Positions 46,573 to 55,878 are shown, numbered from the stretch's first letter. The stretch: DNA of 64,000 nucleotides from an uncultured Erysipelotrichaceae bacterium (GCA_944327105.1 CALVGN010000031.1:23873-87872); one strand, 5' to 3'. A program made the numbers and translations. Notes: a model not told the origin generated them from the sequence alone.

Positions 46573-47680
46573 ATTAAAAAGTCAATTGACCCGTAAATTC
46601 TTTATCCAATATATCGTATCCGTCGTATTGTGGATCGTTGCCAGTGTGGTTTTGACCATATTGGGTGTGATCGTCGTGACTTCGATCACCTGGCAACCGG
46701 GGATCGTGTGGGATCTGATCACATTGGTTCGAGATTATTTTCCACTGTTTTATCTTTTGTTCCTATTTGTCGGTCTTGGTATCGTCACGTATTTTTCGAT
46801 CCAAAAACCGATCCGTTATCTTAATGAAATGAGCGAATCCACGACGCAATTGATGAGCGATCCGCAAAAAGCGATCGTATTGTCGGATGATTTGAAGATC
46901 ATCCAGGATCAGCTCAACGCATTGCGTATGGAATCGCTTGCCAATCAACAGCAAGCCGACGAAGCGAACCAACGAAAAAACAATCTGATCATGTATCTGG
47001 CCCATGATCTAAAAACACCCCTGACCAGTGTGATCGGGTATCTGTCCTTGTTGCATGATGAAGCCGATATCAGTGAGTCTACACGCAAGCATTATCAGGA
47101 TGTGGCATTGGATAAGGCGTATCGATTGGAAGCATTGATCAATGAATTTTTTGATATCACCCGATTCAATCTTTCGACTATGGAATATGACAATAAGATG
47201 ATCTATATCAATCGTTTGGTGGAACAGGTGATCTATGAATTCAAGCCGATGTTGGAAGATCATGGTTTGACCATAGATACACATATGGATCCAGATATCT
47301 ATGTCAATGGCGATGGCAATAAGCTGTCCAGGGTAATGGACAATGTGTTGAAAAATGCCGTGAATTATGCGGATGAACACTCCGTGATCTCATTGGATAT
47401 CAAAAAAGAGGATCCAAATATGGTCATGACCATAACGAATACGGGTTCGACCATCGATCCACATAAATTAGAACGGATCTTTGATCCGTTCTATCGTGCT
47501 GATGCGTCTAGAGCAAGTAAAAGTGGTGGCAGTGGATTAGGACTGGCCATCTGTAAGGAAATCATTGAACACTATGGTGGAACCATCCATGCAGACAGTT
47601 GTGACCATTTATTCATCTTGACGATCACATTGCCATTGGTAGAACCAATGGATCAAAACAAAGCGGAAGCATCCCTGTGA
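46565..47680 (+). CDS. vanS: VanS-like sensor histidine kinase
   Basis: 371 residues. Two membrane helices (~residues 12-40 and 60-80) with a short external loop, HAMP-like segment, phospho-His in YLAHDLKTPLTSVIGYLSLL, N-box (VMDNVLKNAVNYA), G boxes (SGGSGLGLAICKEIIEHYGG). The short sensor loop is VanS-like (VanB/G types have longer). The 3' end forms half of a terminator stem. Confidence 0.85.
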   Translation: MNKLKSQLTRKFFIQYIVSVVLWIVASVVLTILGVIVVTSITWQPGIVWDLITLVRDYFPLFYLLFLFVGLGIVTYFSIQKPIRYLNEMSESTTQLMSDPQKAIVLSDDLKIIQDQLNALRMESLANQQQADEANQRKNNLIMYLAHDLKTPLTSVIGYLSLLHDEADISESTRKHYQDVALDKAYRLEALINEFFDITRFNLSTMEYDNKMIYINRLVEQVIYEFKPMLEDHGLTIDTHMDPDIYVNGDGNKLSRVMDNVLKNAVNYADEHSVISLDIKKEDPNMVMTITNTGSTIDPHKLERIFDPFYRADASRASKSGGSGLGLAICKEIIEHYGGTIHADSCDHLFILTITLPLVEPMDQNKAEASL

Positions 47681-47692
47681 TCTTCCGCTTTG
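47659..47692 (+). terminator. Terminator overlapping the end of vanS
   Basis: Stem CAAAGCGGAAG/CTTCCGCTTTG with a 12-nt loop that contains the stop codon, followed by TTTTC and AGATTTTC. Separates the regulatory pair from the resistance genes. Confidence 0.75.
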
Positions 47693-47695
47693 TTT

Positions 47696-47728
47696 TCGTC
47701 AGATTTTCGTCAGATTTTCGTCAATTAT
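47696..47728 (+). promoter_or_regulatory. Three tandem 11-bp repeats, candidate VanR operator
   Basis: TCGTCAGATTT at 47696 and 47707 and TCGTCAATTAT at 47718 are spaced one helical turn apart, as expected for OmpR-family dimers. They lie about 50 bp upstream of TATACT (47779-47784) before vanW. They resemble the single TCGTAAGAAT upstream of vanR. Confidence 0.6.
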
Positions 47729-47811
47729 CCTTCAGCAATGCATCACGCTTCCTTCAAACATGATCGAACCATTCTTCCTATACTGAAAACCAAGTAAAGG
47801 AGGAATCGGAT

Positions 47812-48639
47812 ATGCATCGCATACGCCTGACACAGATATTCCCATTTCTGTTACCACTACGGATCACAACCAAGAAATGGTGGTTTTACCATAAGATGAA
47901 GGATGAATCCATCTATGGTCTGACCAAAGATCATGAATATCTTGATCACATCGTCTATCAATATGATTTGCCGATGATCAACCCAAACAGCGGATATGAT
48001 ATTTGCTACCAATACAACAAAGTCCATAACCTCAATATCGCTTCCGCTCCCTTGCAAAAGTTGATCATCAAACCCCATCAGATTTTTTCATTATGTCGCT
48101 TGATCCGCAATGCGGATCAAGCGATCCCCTACAAAGAAGGTTTGATCACGACAGATGAAACCACCAAACCCGCCTATGGCGGCGGGTTGTGTCAATTATC
48201 GAACATGTTATTTTGGGTCTTTCTCCACTCCCCACTAACGATTGTGGAACGATATCCCCATAACGTGGAAACGATCCCACAGGATCCTTATATGACCTAT
48301 GGTGTGGATGCCACGATCGCGGAAGGATGGTGTGATCTTAAAGTACGCAATGATACAGATCACGTATATCAGATCGACATTGGATTTGATGAAGCCAACA
48401 TCATGCACGTGATATTGCGCGCTGATGTAAAACCATCGTTATCATATATGATCTACAACAAAAATCTTCATTATCATCACGAAGGAAAACATCTGATGCA
48501 ATCGGTGGATGTGATGCGACGGATCAAGGATGGTCCAACCATCAAAGATAAATATCTATATACCAATCATTGTGAAATCGGTTATCCATTAACTGATGCA
48601 CATACCCATCTTAACATTGGTCAGATCATGGAGGAATGA
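47812..48639 (+). CDS. vanW: VanW family protein
   Basis: 275 residues, no classical signal peptide. VanW domain (PHQIFSLCRLI, AYGGGLCQLSNMLFWVFLHSPLTIVERYPHN) as in vanB/vanG clusters; biochemical role unknown. AAAGGAGG 8 nt upstream. 1 bp before the ligase gene. Confidence 0.87.
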   Translation: MHRIRLTQIFPFLLPLRITTKKWWFYHKMKDESIYGLTKDHEYLDHIVYQYDLPMINPNSGYDICYQYNKVHNLNIASAPLQKLIIKPHQIFSLCRLIRNADQAIPYKEGLITTDETTKPAYGGGLCQLSNMLFWVFLHSPLTIVERYPHNVETIPQDPYMTYGVDATIAEGWCDLKVRNDTDHVYQIDIGFDEANIMHVILRADVKPSLSYMIYNKNLHYHHEGKHLMQSVDVMRRIKDGPTIKDKYLYTNHCEIGYPLTDAHTHLNIGQIMEE

Positions 48640-48640
48640 T

Positions 48641-49678
48641 ATGCAACCCACTACTTTATTTTTTGGAGGAAATTCCAGTGAACATTTGATTTCCTGTCAA
48701 AGTGCCTACTGTGTATATTTAAGTGGATCAAACCAAAATATCCCATTGAACGTTGTGGCGATCGACAAAGATGGAAAGTGGTTTTATATCCCATCCATCC
48801 ATCATCCGTTTACGGATGATGGATGGAAAAAGGATGCCCATTATCCGGTTCAATTGAACATGGATCCAACCACACCATCTTTGGCTACAACCATGAATGG
48901 TCAAACCAAGCAATTGCCTCTAACCAAAGCATTGATCATCATGCATGGTCAAAATGGAGAAGATGGGCGTTTGCAGGGGTTATTGGAACTGTTGAATGTC
49001 AAGGTCATTGGCTGCGGGTGTCTTGCCAGTGCGTTATGCATGGACAAATACCGTTCCCATCAATTGGTACGATCCATCGGCATCGATACTGCAGATACCC
49101 GCTTGATCCATACGGATCAGGCATATGATCTTACTTCCATCATCAATGGTTTAACCTATCCCCTGTTTGTCAAACCCAATAAAGCCGGCAGTTCGATGGG
49201 GATCAGCAAAGTCAAGGATCAAAATGAATTGATCCATGCCATCGAGATCGCAAAAGGATATGACAACGATGTGATCGTGGAATCCACGATCGATGGATGT
49301 GAAGTGGGTGTGGGGATATTGCAGTGTCGCTATGGTTTGATCATGGGTAGTGTGGATATGATCACGATCCAGGATGATTTCTATGATTTTAATGAAAAGT
49401 ATCATGGTCATACCAGCACGATCTTAAATCCAGCACCCCTGTCATCATCTTTGGTGCAAACCATTAAAGAAAAAGCAAAGCAGATCTATGACATATTGGA
49501 TTGTCATGGGTTTGCACGGATCGATTTGTTTTTGACCAAAGAAAACACGATCGTATTCAACGAAGTGAATACGATCCCGGGAATGACCGATCATTCCCGC
49601 TATCCGGTTATGCTGGCGCATGCCGGGATCAATTTTGACGGACTCGTTCGTTTATTATGTGATGAAAGGATGGTATGA
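48641..49678 (+). CDS. vanG: VanG-like D-Ala-D-X ligase (probably D-Ala-D-Ser)
   Basis: 345 residues. ATP-grasp ligase. Start 48641 with GGAGG (the longer frame starts in vanW). N-terminal LFFGGNSSEHLISCQSAY, CGCLASALCMDKYRSHQLV, FVKPNKAGSSMGISKV, EKYHGHTSTI and EVNTIPGMTDHSRYPVML. The HSRYP end and the EKYxxxxS loop match VanC/VanG more than housekeeping Ddl, favouring D-Ala-D-Ser and reduced vancomycin binding. Substrate specificity is inferred. Confidence 0.8.
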   Translation: MQPTTLFFGGNSSEHLISCQSAYCVYLSGSNQNIPLNVVAIDKDGKWFYIPSIHHPFTDDGWKKDAHYPVQLNMDPTTPSLATTMNGQTKQLPLTKALIIMHGQNGEDGRLQGLLELLNVKVIGCGCLASALCMDKYRSHQLVRSIGIDTADTRLIHTDQAYDLTSIINGLTYPLFVKPNKAGSSMGISKVKDQNELIHAIEIAKGYDNDVIVESTIDGCEVGVGILQCRYGLIMGSVDMITIQDDFYDFNEKYHGHTSTILNPAPLSSSLVQTIKEKAKQIYDILDCHGFARIDLFLTKENTIVFNEVNTIPGMTDHSRYPVMLAHAGINFDGLVRLLCDERMV

Positions 49679-50364
49679 CCATGAATATGGATATGATACT
49701 GATCAATGATCACTATGGTTTGAACCATGATATTCCATTGGATCTAAAAGAATATACACTCCATTATCAACCGGTCAGTTTACGCGCTGACATCATGGAT
49801 CTATTGGTCAAAACCATCCATGAAATGGATATGCGCGATGATCTGACTTTGGTCAGCGGTTATCGCTCGATCCAAAGTCAGATCGATACCTGGGATTATT
49901 GCATCCACCATCATGGATTGGACTATACCAAACACTATGTCGCTAAACCCGGTCATAGTGAACACCATACGGGTTTAGCCATCGATATTGGTTCGACCAT
50001 GGAGCATATCGATTATATCGCGCCATTATTGAACGATAATGATTCGACCCGAGCATTCAAAGAAAAACTGTATGATATCGGATTCATCCTACGTTATCCA
50101 TCGGATAAGGAACATATCACCCAGATATCTTCTGAACCATGGCACTTCCGCTATATTGGTCCATACCACAGTCGCTATGTGATGGACCATGGATACTGTT
50201 ATGAAGAATATATCGACCTATTGAAACAACATGGTCCAAGCGATCCTTTAACGATTTTTAATCATGTGGTGTCCTATGGCGTGAATGATCCAACCCATAT
50301 TCACCCTGGTCAAACCATCCATTTCGTGCATGAAGGCTTTTATGTCATTACCGAAACAAAGTGA
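49675..50364 (+). CDS. vanY: VanY-like D,D-carboxypeptidase (M15B)
   Basis: 229 residues. Zinc peptidase trimming terminal D-Ala. Zinc motif SEHHTGLAIDIGS (H, D) and SSEPWHFRYIG (H). No signal peptide or membrane anchor is visible, unlike most VanY; the N-terminus MTMNMDMILINDHY begins directly. It may be cytoplasmic (VanX/XY-like), cleaving dipeptide or UDP-pentapeptide. 4-bp overlap with the ligase. Confidence 0.8.
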   Translation: MTMNMDMILINDHYGLNHDIPLDLKEYTLHYQPVSLRADIMDLLVKTIHEMDMRDDLTLVSGYRSIQSQIDTWDYCIHHHGLDYTKHYVAKPGHSEHHTGLAIDIGSTMEHIDYIAPLLNDNDSTRAFKEKLYDIGFILRYPSDKEHITQISSEPWHFRYIGPYHSRYVMDHGYCYEEYIDLLKQHGPSDPLTIFNHVVSYGVNDPTHIHPGQTIHFVHEGFYVITETK

Positions 50365-51442
50365 AGCATTACGGGCTTTTCGGCTGATCGATCAAACAGC
50401 GTTGATCCATAATGTTTTTCAATTTCAACGTGTGCTTGGTCCAACCAAGATCATGGCTGTGGTCAAAGCCAATGCCTATGGCCATGGTGCCACCCTTGTA
50501 GCACCATGGCTGGAGCAAAACGGTATCGATTGTTTTGCAGTGGCCACGCTAAATGAAGCCATTGCATTACGGAAAGCCAATCTATCGTCACGCATCATTA
50601 TTTTGGGATATGTGCATCCATCCATGATTGAAACCATAAAATCCTATGATTTGACCATCACATTGATGGATGCACATCATGCGCAAAGAATCCGTGCATT
50701 GCATCGATGTATCGATTGTGTATTGGCCATCGATACCGGGATGCATCGCATCGGTATCCCTTGGTATGACCAAAAGACGATCGAAACGATCATCCATGAC
50801 CCTTATCTTCATATCGTCCATGTGTATTCCCATCTGTGTGACAGTGAATCGCTAAAAGATGATGCGCTGTCCATGACACGATTGCAACAACAGCGTTTTG
50901 ATTCACTTGTAAACAGGATTCGAACCATCGATGGTTCGATCACCTTTTCCTTAGCGGCCACTTATGGTGTGTTGAATCATCCTGATATGCATTATGACTA
51001 TGCTCGGATCGGGGTAGGTTTATATGGGATCCAATATGTTTCGACCACATTGAAACTGGATCTAAGGCCCGTGTTGTCCATGTACAGTCATATCGTACAT
51101 ATCCAGGATGTCAACGCCAATGAATCCATTGGTTATTGTCAATTGGATACAGCCTATCATAATCGCACCATTGCCACGGTATCGATCGGGTATGTGGATG
51201 GTTTGACCAAACAAATGCGAGGTCATGATCTGTATATTGAGGATCATCCGGTCAAAATCGTCGGCAATATCTGTATGGATCAATGCATGATCGATGTGAC
51301 CGGTTTACCGGTACACATCGATCAAGCCGTTGAGATCATCGGTAAGCATCAAAGTGTGGTGGCATTATCCGATGGTTTGACCACCCATTTTCTGGAATTG
51401 TTATGCAATATCGATACCCGAGTTCCTTCCATCTTGGTATGA
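50342..51442 (+). CDS. PLP-dependent alanine/serine racemase (VanT-like catalytic domain)
   Basis: 366 residues. Fold III racemase: PLP lysine in MAVVKANAYGHGATLV, TGMHRIGIP, YARIGVGLYGIQY, and SIGYVDGLT. C-terminal beta domain IVGNICMDQCMIDVTGL. Start 50342 with GAAGG 5 nt upstream, overlapping vanY by 23 bp. In enterococcal VanG/VanC clusters the serine racemase VanT carries an N-terminal membrane domain; here it is absent, so it could be a soluble serine racemase or a housekeeping Alr recruited to the cluster. Confidence 0.85.
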   Translation: MSLPKQSEALRAFRLIDQTALIHNVFQFQRVLGPTKIMAVVKANAYGHGATLVAPWLEQNGIDCFAVATLNEAIALRKANLSSRIIILGYVHPSMIETIKSYDLTITLMDAHHAQRIRALHRCIDCVLAIDTGMHRIGIPWYDQKTIETIIHDPYLHIVHVYSHLCDSESLKDDALSMTRLQQQRFDSLVNRIRTIDGSITFSLAATYGVLNHPDMHYDYARIGVGLYGIQYVSTTLKLDLRPVLSMYSHIVHIQDVNANESIGYCQLDTAYHNRTIATVSIGYVDGLTKQMRGHDLYIEDHPVKIVGNICMDQCMIDVTGLPVHIDQAVEIIGKHQSVVALSDGLTTHFLELLCNIDTRVPSILV

Positions 51443-51469
51443 CCATCACGTATTCATGGATCTATCCTG

Positions 51470-51475
51470 TATAAT
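51470..51475 (+). promoter_or_regulatory. -10 box of a probably leaderless gene
   Basis: TATAATTGAACCATG, identical to the site at 30330-30344. The start codon ATG is 6 nt after the box. Confidence 0.6.
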
Positions 51476-51481
51476 TGAACC

Positions 51482-52348
51482 ATGTTTGTAAGTGATCAAT
51501 GGAAAAGCTATGCATTGCTGGATGCCGGAAATGGCAGAAGACTGGAGCGATGGAATGATATCGTGCTGGATCGTCCCGATCCAACCGCGATCTGGAAACC
51601 CTCACTCCCCCCAAACGAATGGAACAAAGCGGATGCGATCTATCATCGCTCCACCAAAGGCGGTGGATCGTGGGAATTCAAACATCCTTTGGCTCAACAA
51701 TGGGAATTACCGTATCGCGATCTTTTATTCAAAGTTTCACCGACTGGTTTCAAACATACCGGTTTGTTTCCGGAACAGGCCACGAATTGGGATTTTGTGG
51801 GTGATTTGATCAAAACCAGTGGTCGAAACGATATCAAGGTATTGAATCTGTTTGCTTATACCGGTGGTGCGACCATGGCAGCCAGTAAAGCCGGTGCTTT
51901 GGAAGTGGTGCATGTGGATGCATCCAAGGGAATGATCCAATGGGCTAAAGAAAATATGCATCTCAATGGATTGGATGGTCATACCATCCGTTTTCTGGTC
52001 GATGATGTCACTAAATTCGTCCAACGGGAGATCCGTCGGGAACATACATATGATGGGATCATTCTCGATCCACCCAGTTATGGACGAGGTCCCAATGGGG
52101 AATTATGGAAGTTGGAAGACCAATTGGCCGGATTGATCGAAATGACGGCTCAGTTATTATCCGATCATCCCCTGTTTTATCTGATCAACTGTTATACCCA
52201 GGGGTTTTCACAAACCACCTTGTGGAATATATTGACCACGACATTACCCCATGGTTCAACCATTGTGGTCGATGAGATCGGCTTGCCGATCCAAAGCAAT
52301 GATCTGGTTTTACCCTGTGGTATTGTAGGAAGAGTATCCTATGATTGA
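51482..52348 (+). CDS. Class I SAM-dependent rRNA methyltransferase (RlmI/K-like)
   Basis: 288 residues. Seen: FKHTGLFPEQATNWDFVGDLI, SAM motif VLNLFAYTGGATMAASKAGA, VDASKGMIQWAKEN, catalytic DPPSYGRGPNGELWK. Resembles the catalytic half of COG1092 enzymes modifying 23S rRNA; no PUA domain. Overlaps the next gene by 8 bp. Confidence 0.85.
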   Translation: MFVSDQWKSYALLDAGNGRRLERWNDIVLDRPDPTAIWKPSLPPNEWNKADAIYHRSTKGGGSWEFKHPLAQQWELPYRDLLFKVSPTGFKHTGLFPEQATNWDFVGDLIKTSGRNDIKVLNLFAYTGGATMAASKAGALEVVHVDASKGMIQWAKENMHLNGLDGHTIRFLVDDVTKFVQREIRREHTYDGIILDPPSYGRGPNGELWKLEDQLAGLIEMTAQLLSDHPLFYLINCYTQGFSQTTLWNILTTTLPHGSTIVVDEIGLPIQSNDLVLPCGIVGRVSYD

Positions 52349-53036
52349 GATCATCTATGAAGATAACCACATCTTAGTGGTCGATAAACCAGTCAATATC
52401 CCGGTTCAGCAAGATAACAGCCATGATGTCGATCTGTTGAGTGAATTAAAACAGATGATCAAGATCAGAGACCATAAACCCGGAAATGTTTATCTATCAT
52501 TGGTCCATCGCTTGGATCGTCCAGTCGGCGGTGTGATGGTGTTTGCCAAAACCAGCAAAGCCGCATCCAGACTGAGTGAAAGCATCCGCTCCCACCAGTT
52601 CACAAAAGTTTATACGGCCGTCATCGACGGCCGTATGGACAACGATCAAGGCCGACTGGAAGATCATCTGGTCAAAGATAAAACCAAAAATATGGTCAAA
52701 ACCACCCATGAACATGATCCAAATGGCAAATACAGCGCATTGGATTATCAAACCATCGCTCATACCCATGGTTTGACCATGGTAAAAATCACATTGATCA
52801 CCGGCAGAAGTCATCAGATCCGCGTCCAATTCGCTTCCAGAAACCACCCCTTATGGGGCGATCAACGCTATAACCCCCATGCCATTAACGGTCAACAGAT
52901 CGCATTATATGCATCATCATTGACGTTGCCCCACCCGATCAAAGGGACTCGGATGACGTTTGATCATCCATTACCGGATAAATTCCCGTATAATATTTTC
53001 AATACAGACACGGGAAAGGATGGTGAAACCCAATGA
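52341..53036 (+). CDS. RluA-family pseudouridine synthase
   Basis: 231 residues. Catalytic motif VHRLDRPVGGVMVFAKTSKAA (Asp), SALDYQTIAHTHGLTMVKITLITGRSHQIRVQFAS. Lacks an S4 domain. Target uridine unknown. ATGA overlap with the M15 peptidase gene. Confidence 0.9.
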   Translation: MIEIIYEDNHILVVDKPVNIPVQQDNSHDVDLLSELKQMIKIRDHKPGNVYLSLVHRLDRPVGGVMVFAKTSKAASRLSESIRSHQFTKVYTAVIDGRMDNDQGRLEDHLVKDKTKNMVKTTHEHDPNGKYSALDYQTIAHTHGLTMVKITLITGRSHQIRVQFASRNHPLWGDQRYNPHAINGQQIALYASSLTLPHPIKGTRMTFDHPLPDKFPYNIFNTDTGKDGETQ

Positions 53037-54370
53037 ACCATGGTTTAAACCAAATCAAAACCAAAGGACAACATGGTGCGAGCAAAGTCAAACAAAAACT
53101 GCAACGTTTATTACCCAAACCATCCGACAAACCATTGAAACCCTGGACCATCTACCTGGGCATCGCAATCGTTTTAGTGGCATTGTTTCTGATCACCTTA
53201 CCCACCATCTTGGATGACTCCAAACTGGAAAAACTGGGTTACAGTGAATTGGCCATCAATGGCATCCACGAAGCTGAATTGGTCGATGAAGTCATCGAAC
53301 TAAATCGATACAATGCCACCATCAACACCGTCTTTGAAAACCAACTGAATGTCGATCCGACGTATTTGCCATTATACCTGGTCAATTCTACTGTCGATGA
53401 CACCTTGATTTTGAAATATCAGCGCTTAGTAGTCAAAGGCTACAGTGAAAATGAAATACTGACTTTATTGACGACCCTGAAAGATTATGAATTAACGGTT
53501 TTGCTGACTTTACCGAAGATCGATGACATCCAGATGTACATCGATGATTGTGCCAATCATCCGGATAATTCTTATGCATCGTTTACATTGGACAACCAAT
53601 ATTACGAACCGTATAACATGGACCAATCCCAGCAAAGTGACGCCAGCAATGTCAATATGCTGGTGAATAAATTAAATTATCTGGGTTCAGATTATTCCCC
53701 GCTTGGTTTAGGGGAAGTGTCCGTGCGCTATGCTGCCAGCGGCATCCAATTGGCCGAAGAATGTTCCGCCGCTTTGAGTCGTATGAGCGAAGCGTATACC
53801 AGTTTGGGCTATCCGACCGGTTTCTTCGTCTCCAGCGGTTATCGCGATTATGCCAGCCAGCAAAGTGCCTATGATGGCTATGTGGCATCCGTCGGCGCGG
53901 ATGAAGCCAATAATTATGCCATCCAGCCCGGATTCAGTGAACATCAAACCGGATTAGCCATGGACTTAGCCAGTACCGCTCCCGATCTTACATTTGAAGA
54001 AACCACAGAATTTGCCTGGGTTTCCATCAATTGTCAGGATTACGGATTCATTTTGCGATATCCTCAAGGCAAGGAATACATCACTGGGATCAATTATGAA
54101 CCATGGCATTACCGCTATGTCGGTGTGGAAACTGCCCAAGCCGTGGTAAATAGCGGGATGACGTATGAAGAATATTATGAATTGTATCTTAGACCCTTAC
54201 CAGAGAATATCGATCAATTGGTGATCGAAAACCAGAAAGCAAAAGAAGAAGAAGTGGTGGAAACCATCGCTCCGGTGGAAACGGAATCCTTGATCCCAAC
54301 CATTCCCGCGGATCCGCGTGCGAGCGCAACAACCAGCAGTGATCCGCAAACCAGTGAAGAAAGTGAATAA
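53033..54370 (+). CDS. Membrane-anchored M15-family D,D-carboxypeptidase
   Basis: 445 residues. One N-terminal membrane anchor after a basic stretch (WTIYLGIAIVLVALFLITLPTIL), a ~200-residue linker, then M15 domain with zinc motif SEHQTGLAMDLAS and YEPWHYRYVG. Low-complexity Glu/Thr/Ser tail. A second D,D-carboxypeptidase beside the VanY-like gene, but anchored outside; it may be the true VanY or a general cell-wall enzyme. Confidence 0.88.
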   Translation: MNHGLNQIKTKGQHGASKVKQKLQRLLPKPSDKPLKPWTIYLGIAIVLVALFLITLPTILDDSKLEKLGYSELAINGIHEAELVDEVIELNRYNATINTVFENQLNVDPTYLPLYLVNSTVDDTLILKYQRLVVKGYSENEILTLLTTLKDYELTVLLTLPKIDDIQMYIDDCANHPDNSYASFTLDNQYYEPYNMDQSQQSDASNVNMLVNKLNYLGSDYSPLGLGEVSVRYAASGIQLAEECSAALSRMSEAYTSLGYPTGFFVSSGYRDYASQQSAYDGYVASVGADEANNYAIQPGFSEHQTGLAMDLASTAPDLTFEETTEFAWVSINCQDYGFILRYPQGKEYITGINYEPWHYRYVGVETAQAVVNSGMTYEEYYELYLRPLPENIDQLVIENQKAKEEEVVETIAPVETESLIPTIPADPRASATTSSDPQTSEESE

Positions 54371-54379
54371 ACCATGAAC

Positions 54380-54410
54380 CAATGGCACAAGCAAAGTCTG
54401 CTTGTGCCAT
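54380..54410 (+). terminator. Intrinsic terminator
   Basis: 13-bp stem AATGGCACAAGCA/TGCTTGTGCCATT with a 5-nt loop, then GTTTTG. Ends the 51.4-54.4 kb transcript. Confidence 0.8.
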
Positions 54411-54463
54411 TGTTTTGATAAAAATAAGTCACGCTTATAACCATGGAATGGACGGGTTATATC

Positions 54464-54963
54464 ATGGCAAAAGATACCATCGTTGCCGCAGTGGATGATG
54501 GTTGGGTCAGTGTTTGTGATCAGAGGATTATAACGATTGTTTTGCCTGCTTAGCTTCGATATCCATTGATCTAGCCAAGGCATATTTGAAGATGATCTGG
54601 CTGGATATTATCGTCTACAATATGGACGCCATCCGGAAAACTTTGGGTTACTGCAGGATGCAGTCAGTGGTACCGTTTTATCCATGACACCGTTGTTTGA
54701 CCACAATATTGCGTTGATCAGTCGGGGTTATTTGAAAGATGTCACACGTCAAAAAGATGGTTTGATCCACTTCTTCCGTCAGTTTGTCCATTCAAATCAA
54801 ACGGCACGATCGTTGTATCAAAACATGCTACTGCCTCTGATCACAACTTAAATGATTCAAGATTGTCTGGATGCGATCCCCATTAAGGTCAATGAATCCT
54901 TTATCCTCGATTTTTTGATCAATGGTCAAACCATCGTCAACCAAATCATTCACACCACATGAC
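54464..54963 (+). pseudogene. Degenerate protein-coding remnant
   Basis: Reading stops after 29 codons (MAKDTIVAAVDDGW...). A second frame then reads about 95 codons of protein-like sequence (EDDLAGYYRLQYGRHPENFG and DVTRQKDGLIHFFRQFV) to a TAA at 54849, and the same frame continues from ATG 54852 to 54963. Frameshift plus an in-frame nonsense codon indicate decay. No family recognised. It carries an exact palindrome copy (54922), so it decayed recently or was native. A hairpin (ACAACGAGTCC, 54963-54973/54978-54988) follows. Confidence 0.45.
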
Positions 54964-54990
54964 AACGAGTCCTTTCGGACTCGTTGTGTT

Positions 54991-55878
54991 CTATTTACCA
55001 ATATGGTCTTGACCAATAAATGCCGCAATGGCATCCCATTGTTCCGTAGCATCTTTGACACCCAAATCAAAACATTTCTGCAAACCGATCGGATCACCTT
55101 TGAATCGTGATACGGGCACTTTTTCGCTTGGTCGTAACAAATACGCACTGCCCTCTTCCACCATCTTTTCGATCAATCCCATTTCGTGATAATACACCTG
55201 GTGACGCACTTCCAGACGTTTGCGCAATTGCGGATATTTGCGAAACATCAAGGAGATCGTATTCAATTCAACCGCCGGTTCTGGATTGCGCACATATTCC
55301 TTATCCTTGGTGATGATCACAAAGTGTTTTTTGTTGCCATGGGCGATGGAGCGCTCGATGGGGACCATCGTCGTGATCCCACCATCCATATACAGATGTC
55401 CGCGGGTATATACCGGTTTTCCGGCAATCGGCAGCGTACAGCTGGCTTTCAGATCTTTCATGGTCACTTCTTCTTTTTGGATCCAGTCATTGCGATTAAG
55501 ATCCAGATTGTAATTGCCGAATTCAAACGGTGCCATGGTATTGGAAACCTGTGTGAGATCGAATTTGACCTGCTTGGGCAAAAGGTTATCGAACATGTAG
55601 TTGTAACCGACAAACGTTCCTTCTCTTAAAAACGGAGAAAGCCCGATATTTTTTTTGTCGCTCATGTATTCGACCATGATCTCATGCAGATAATCGGCCC
55701 GTTTCATCCAATACGCACACAGGTTGACCGCACCGGCCGATATCCCGACGCCATAATCAAAATTGACCTGTTTTTTGAGAAAATAGGAAAGCACACCGGC
55801 CGTATAAGCCCCGCGCATGCCACCGCCTTCCATGACCAACGCCAGTGTCGTTAAAGCAGTTTGATCCGTTTGTTCCAT
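54991..55878 (-). CDS. Patatin-like phospholipase
   Basis: 295 residues. Cytoplasmic or peripheral lipid hydrolase. Oxyanion motif EGGGMRGAYTAGVLSYF, nucleophile GISAGAVNL (GxSxG), catalytic Asp in YMDGGITTMVPI. Full patatin core, no signal peptide. Alone on the minus strand upstream of nothing obvious; cls lies just upstream on the same strand. Confidence 0.92.
   Translation of the reverse strand: MEQTDQTALTTLALVMEGGGMRGAYTAGVLSYFLKKQVNFDYGVGISAGAVNLCAYWMKRADYLHEIMVEYMSDKKNIGLSPFLREGTFVGYNYMFDNLLPKQVKFDLTQVSNTMAPFEFGNYNLDLNRNDWIQKEEVTMKDLKASCTLPIAGKPVYTRGHLYMDGGITTMVPIERSIAHGNKKHFVIITKDKEYVRNPEPAVELNTISLMFRKYPQLRKRLEVRHQVYYHEMGLIEKMVEEGSAYLLRPSEKVPVSRFKGDPIGLQKCFDLGVKDATEQWDAIAAFIGQDHIGK

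Noticed and set aside
47696..47728. CRISPR or IS end repeats
   Set aside because: Only three 11-bp units in helical phase in a promoter; fits operator repeats better.
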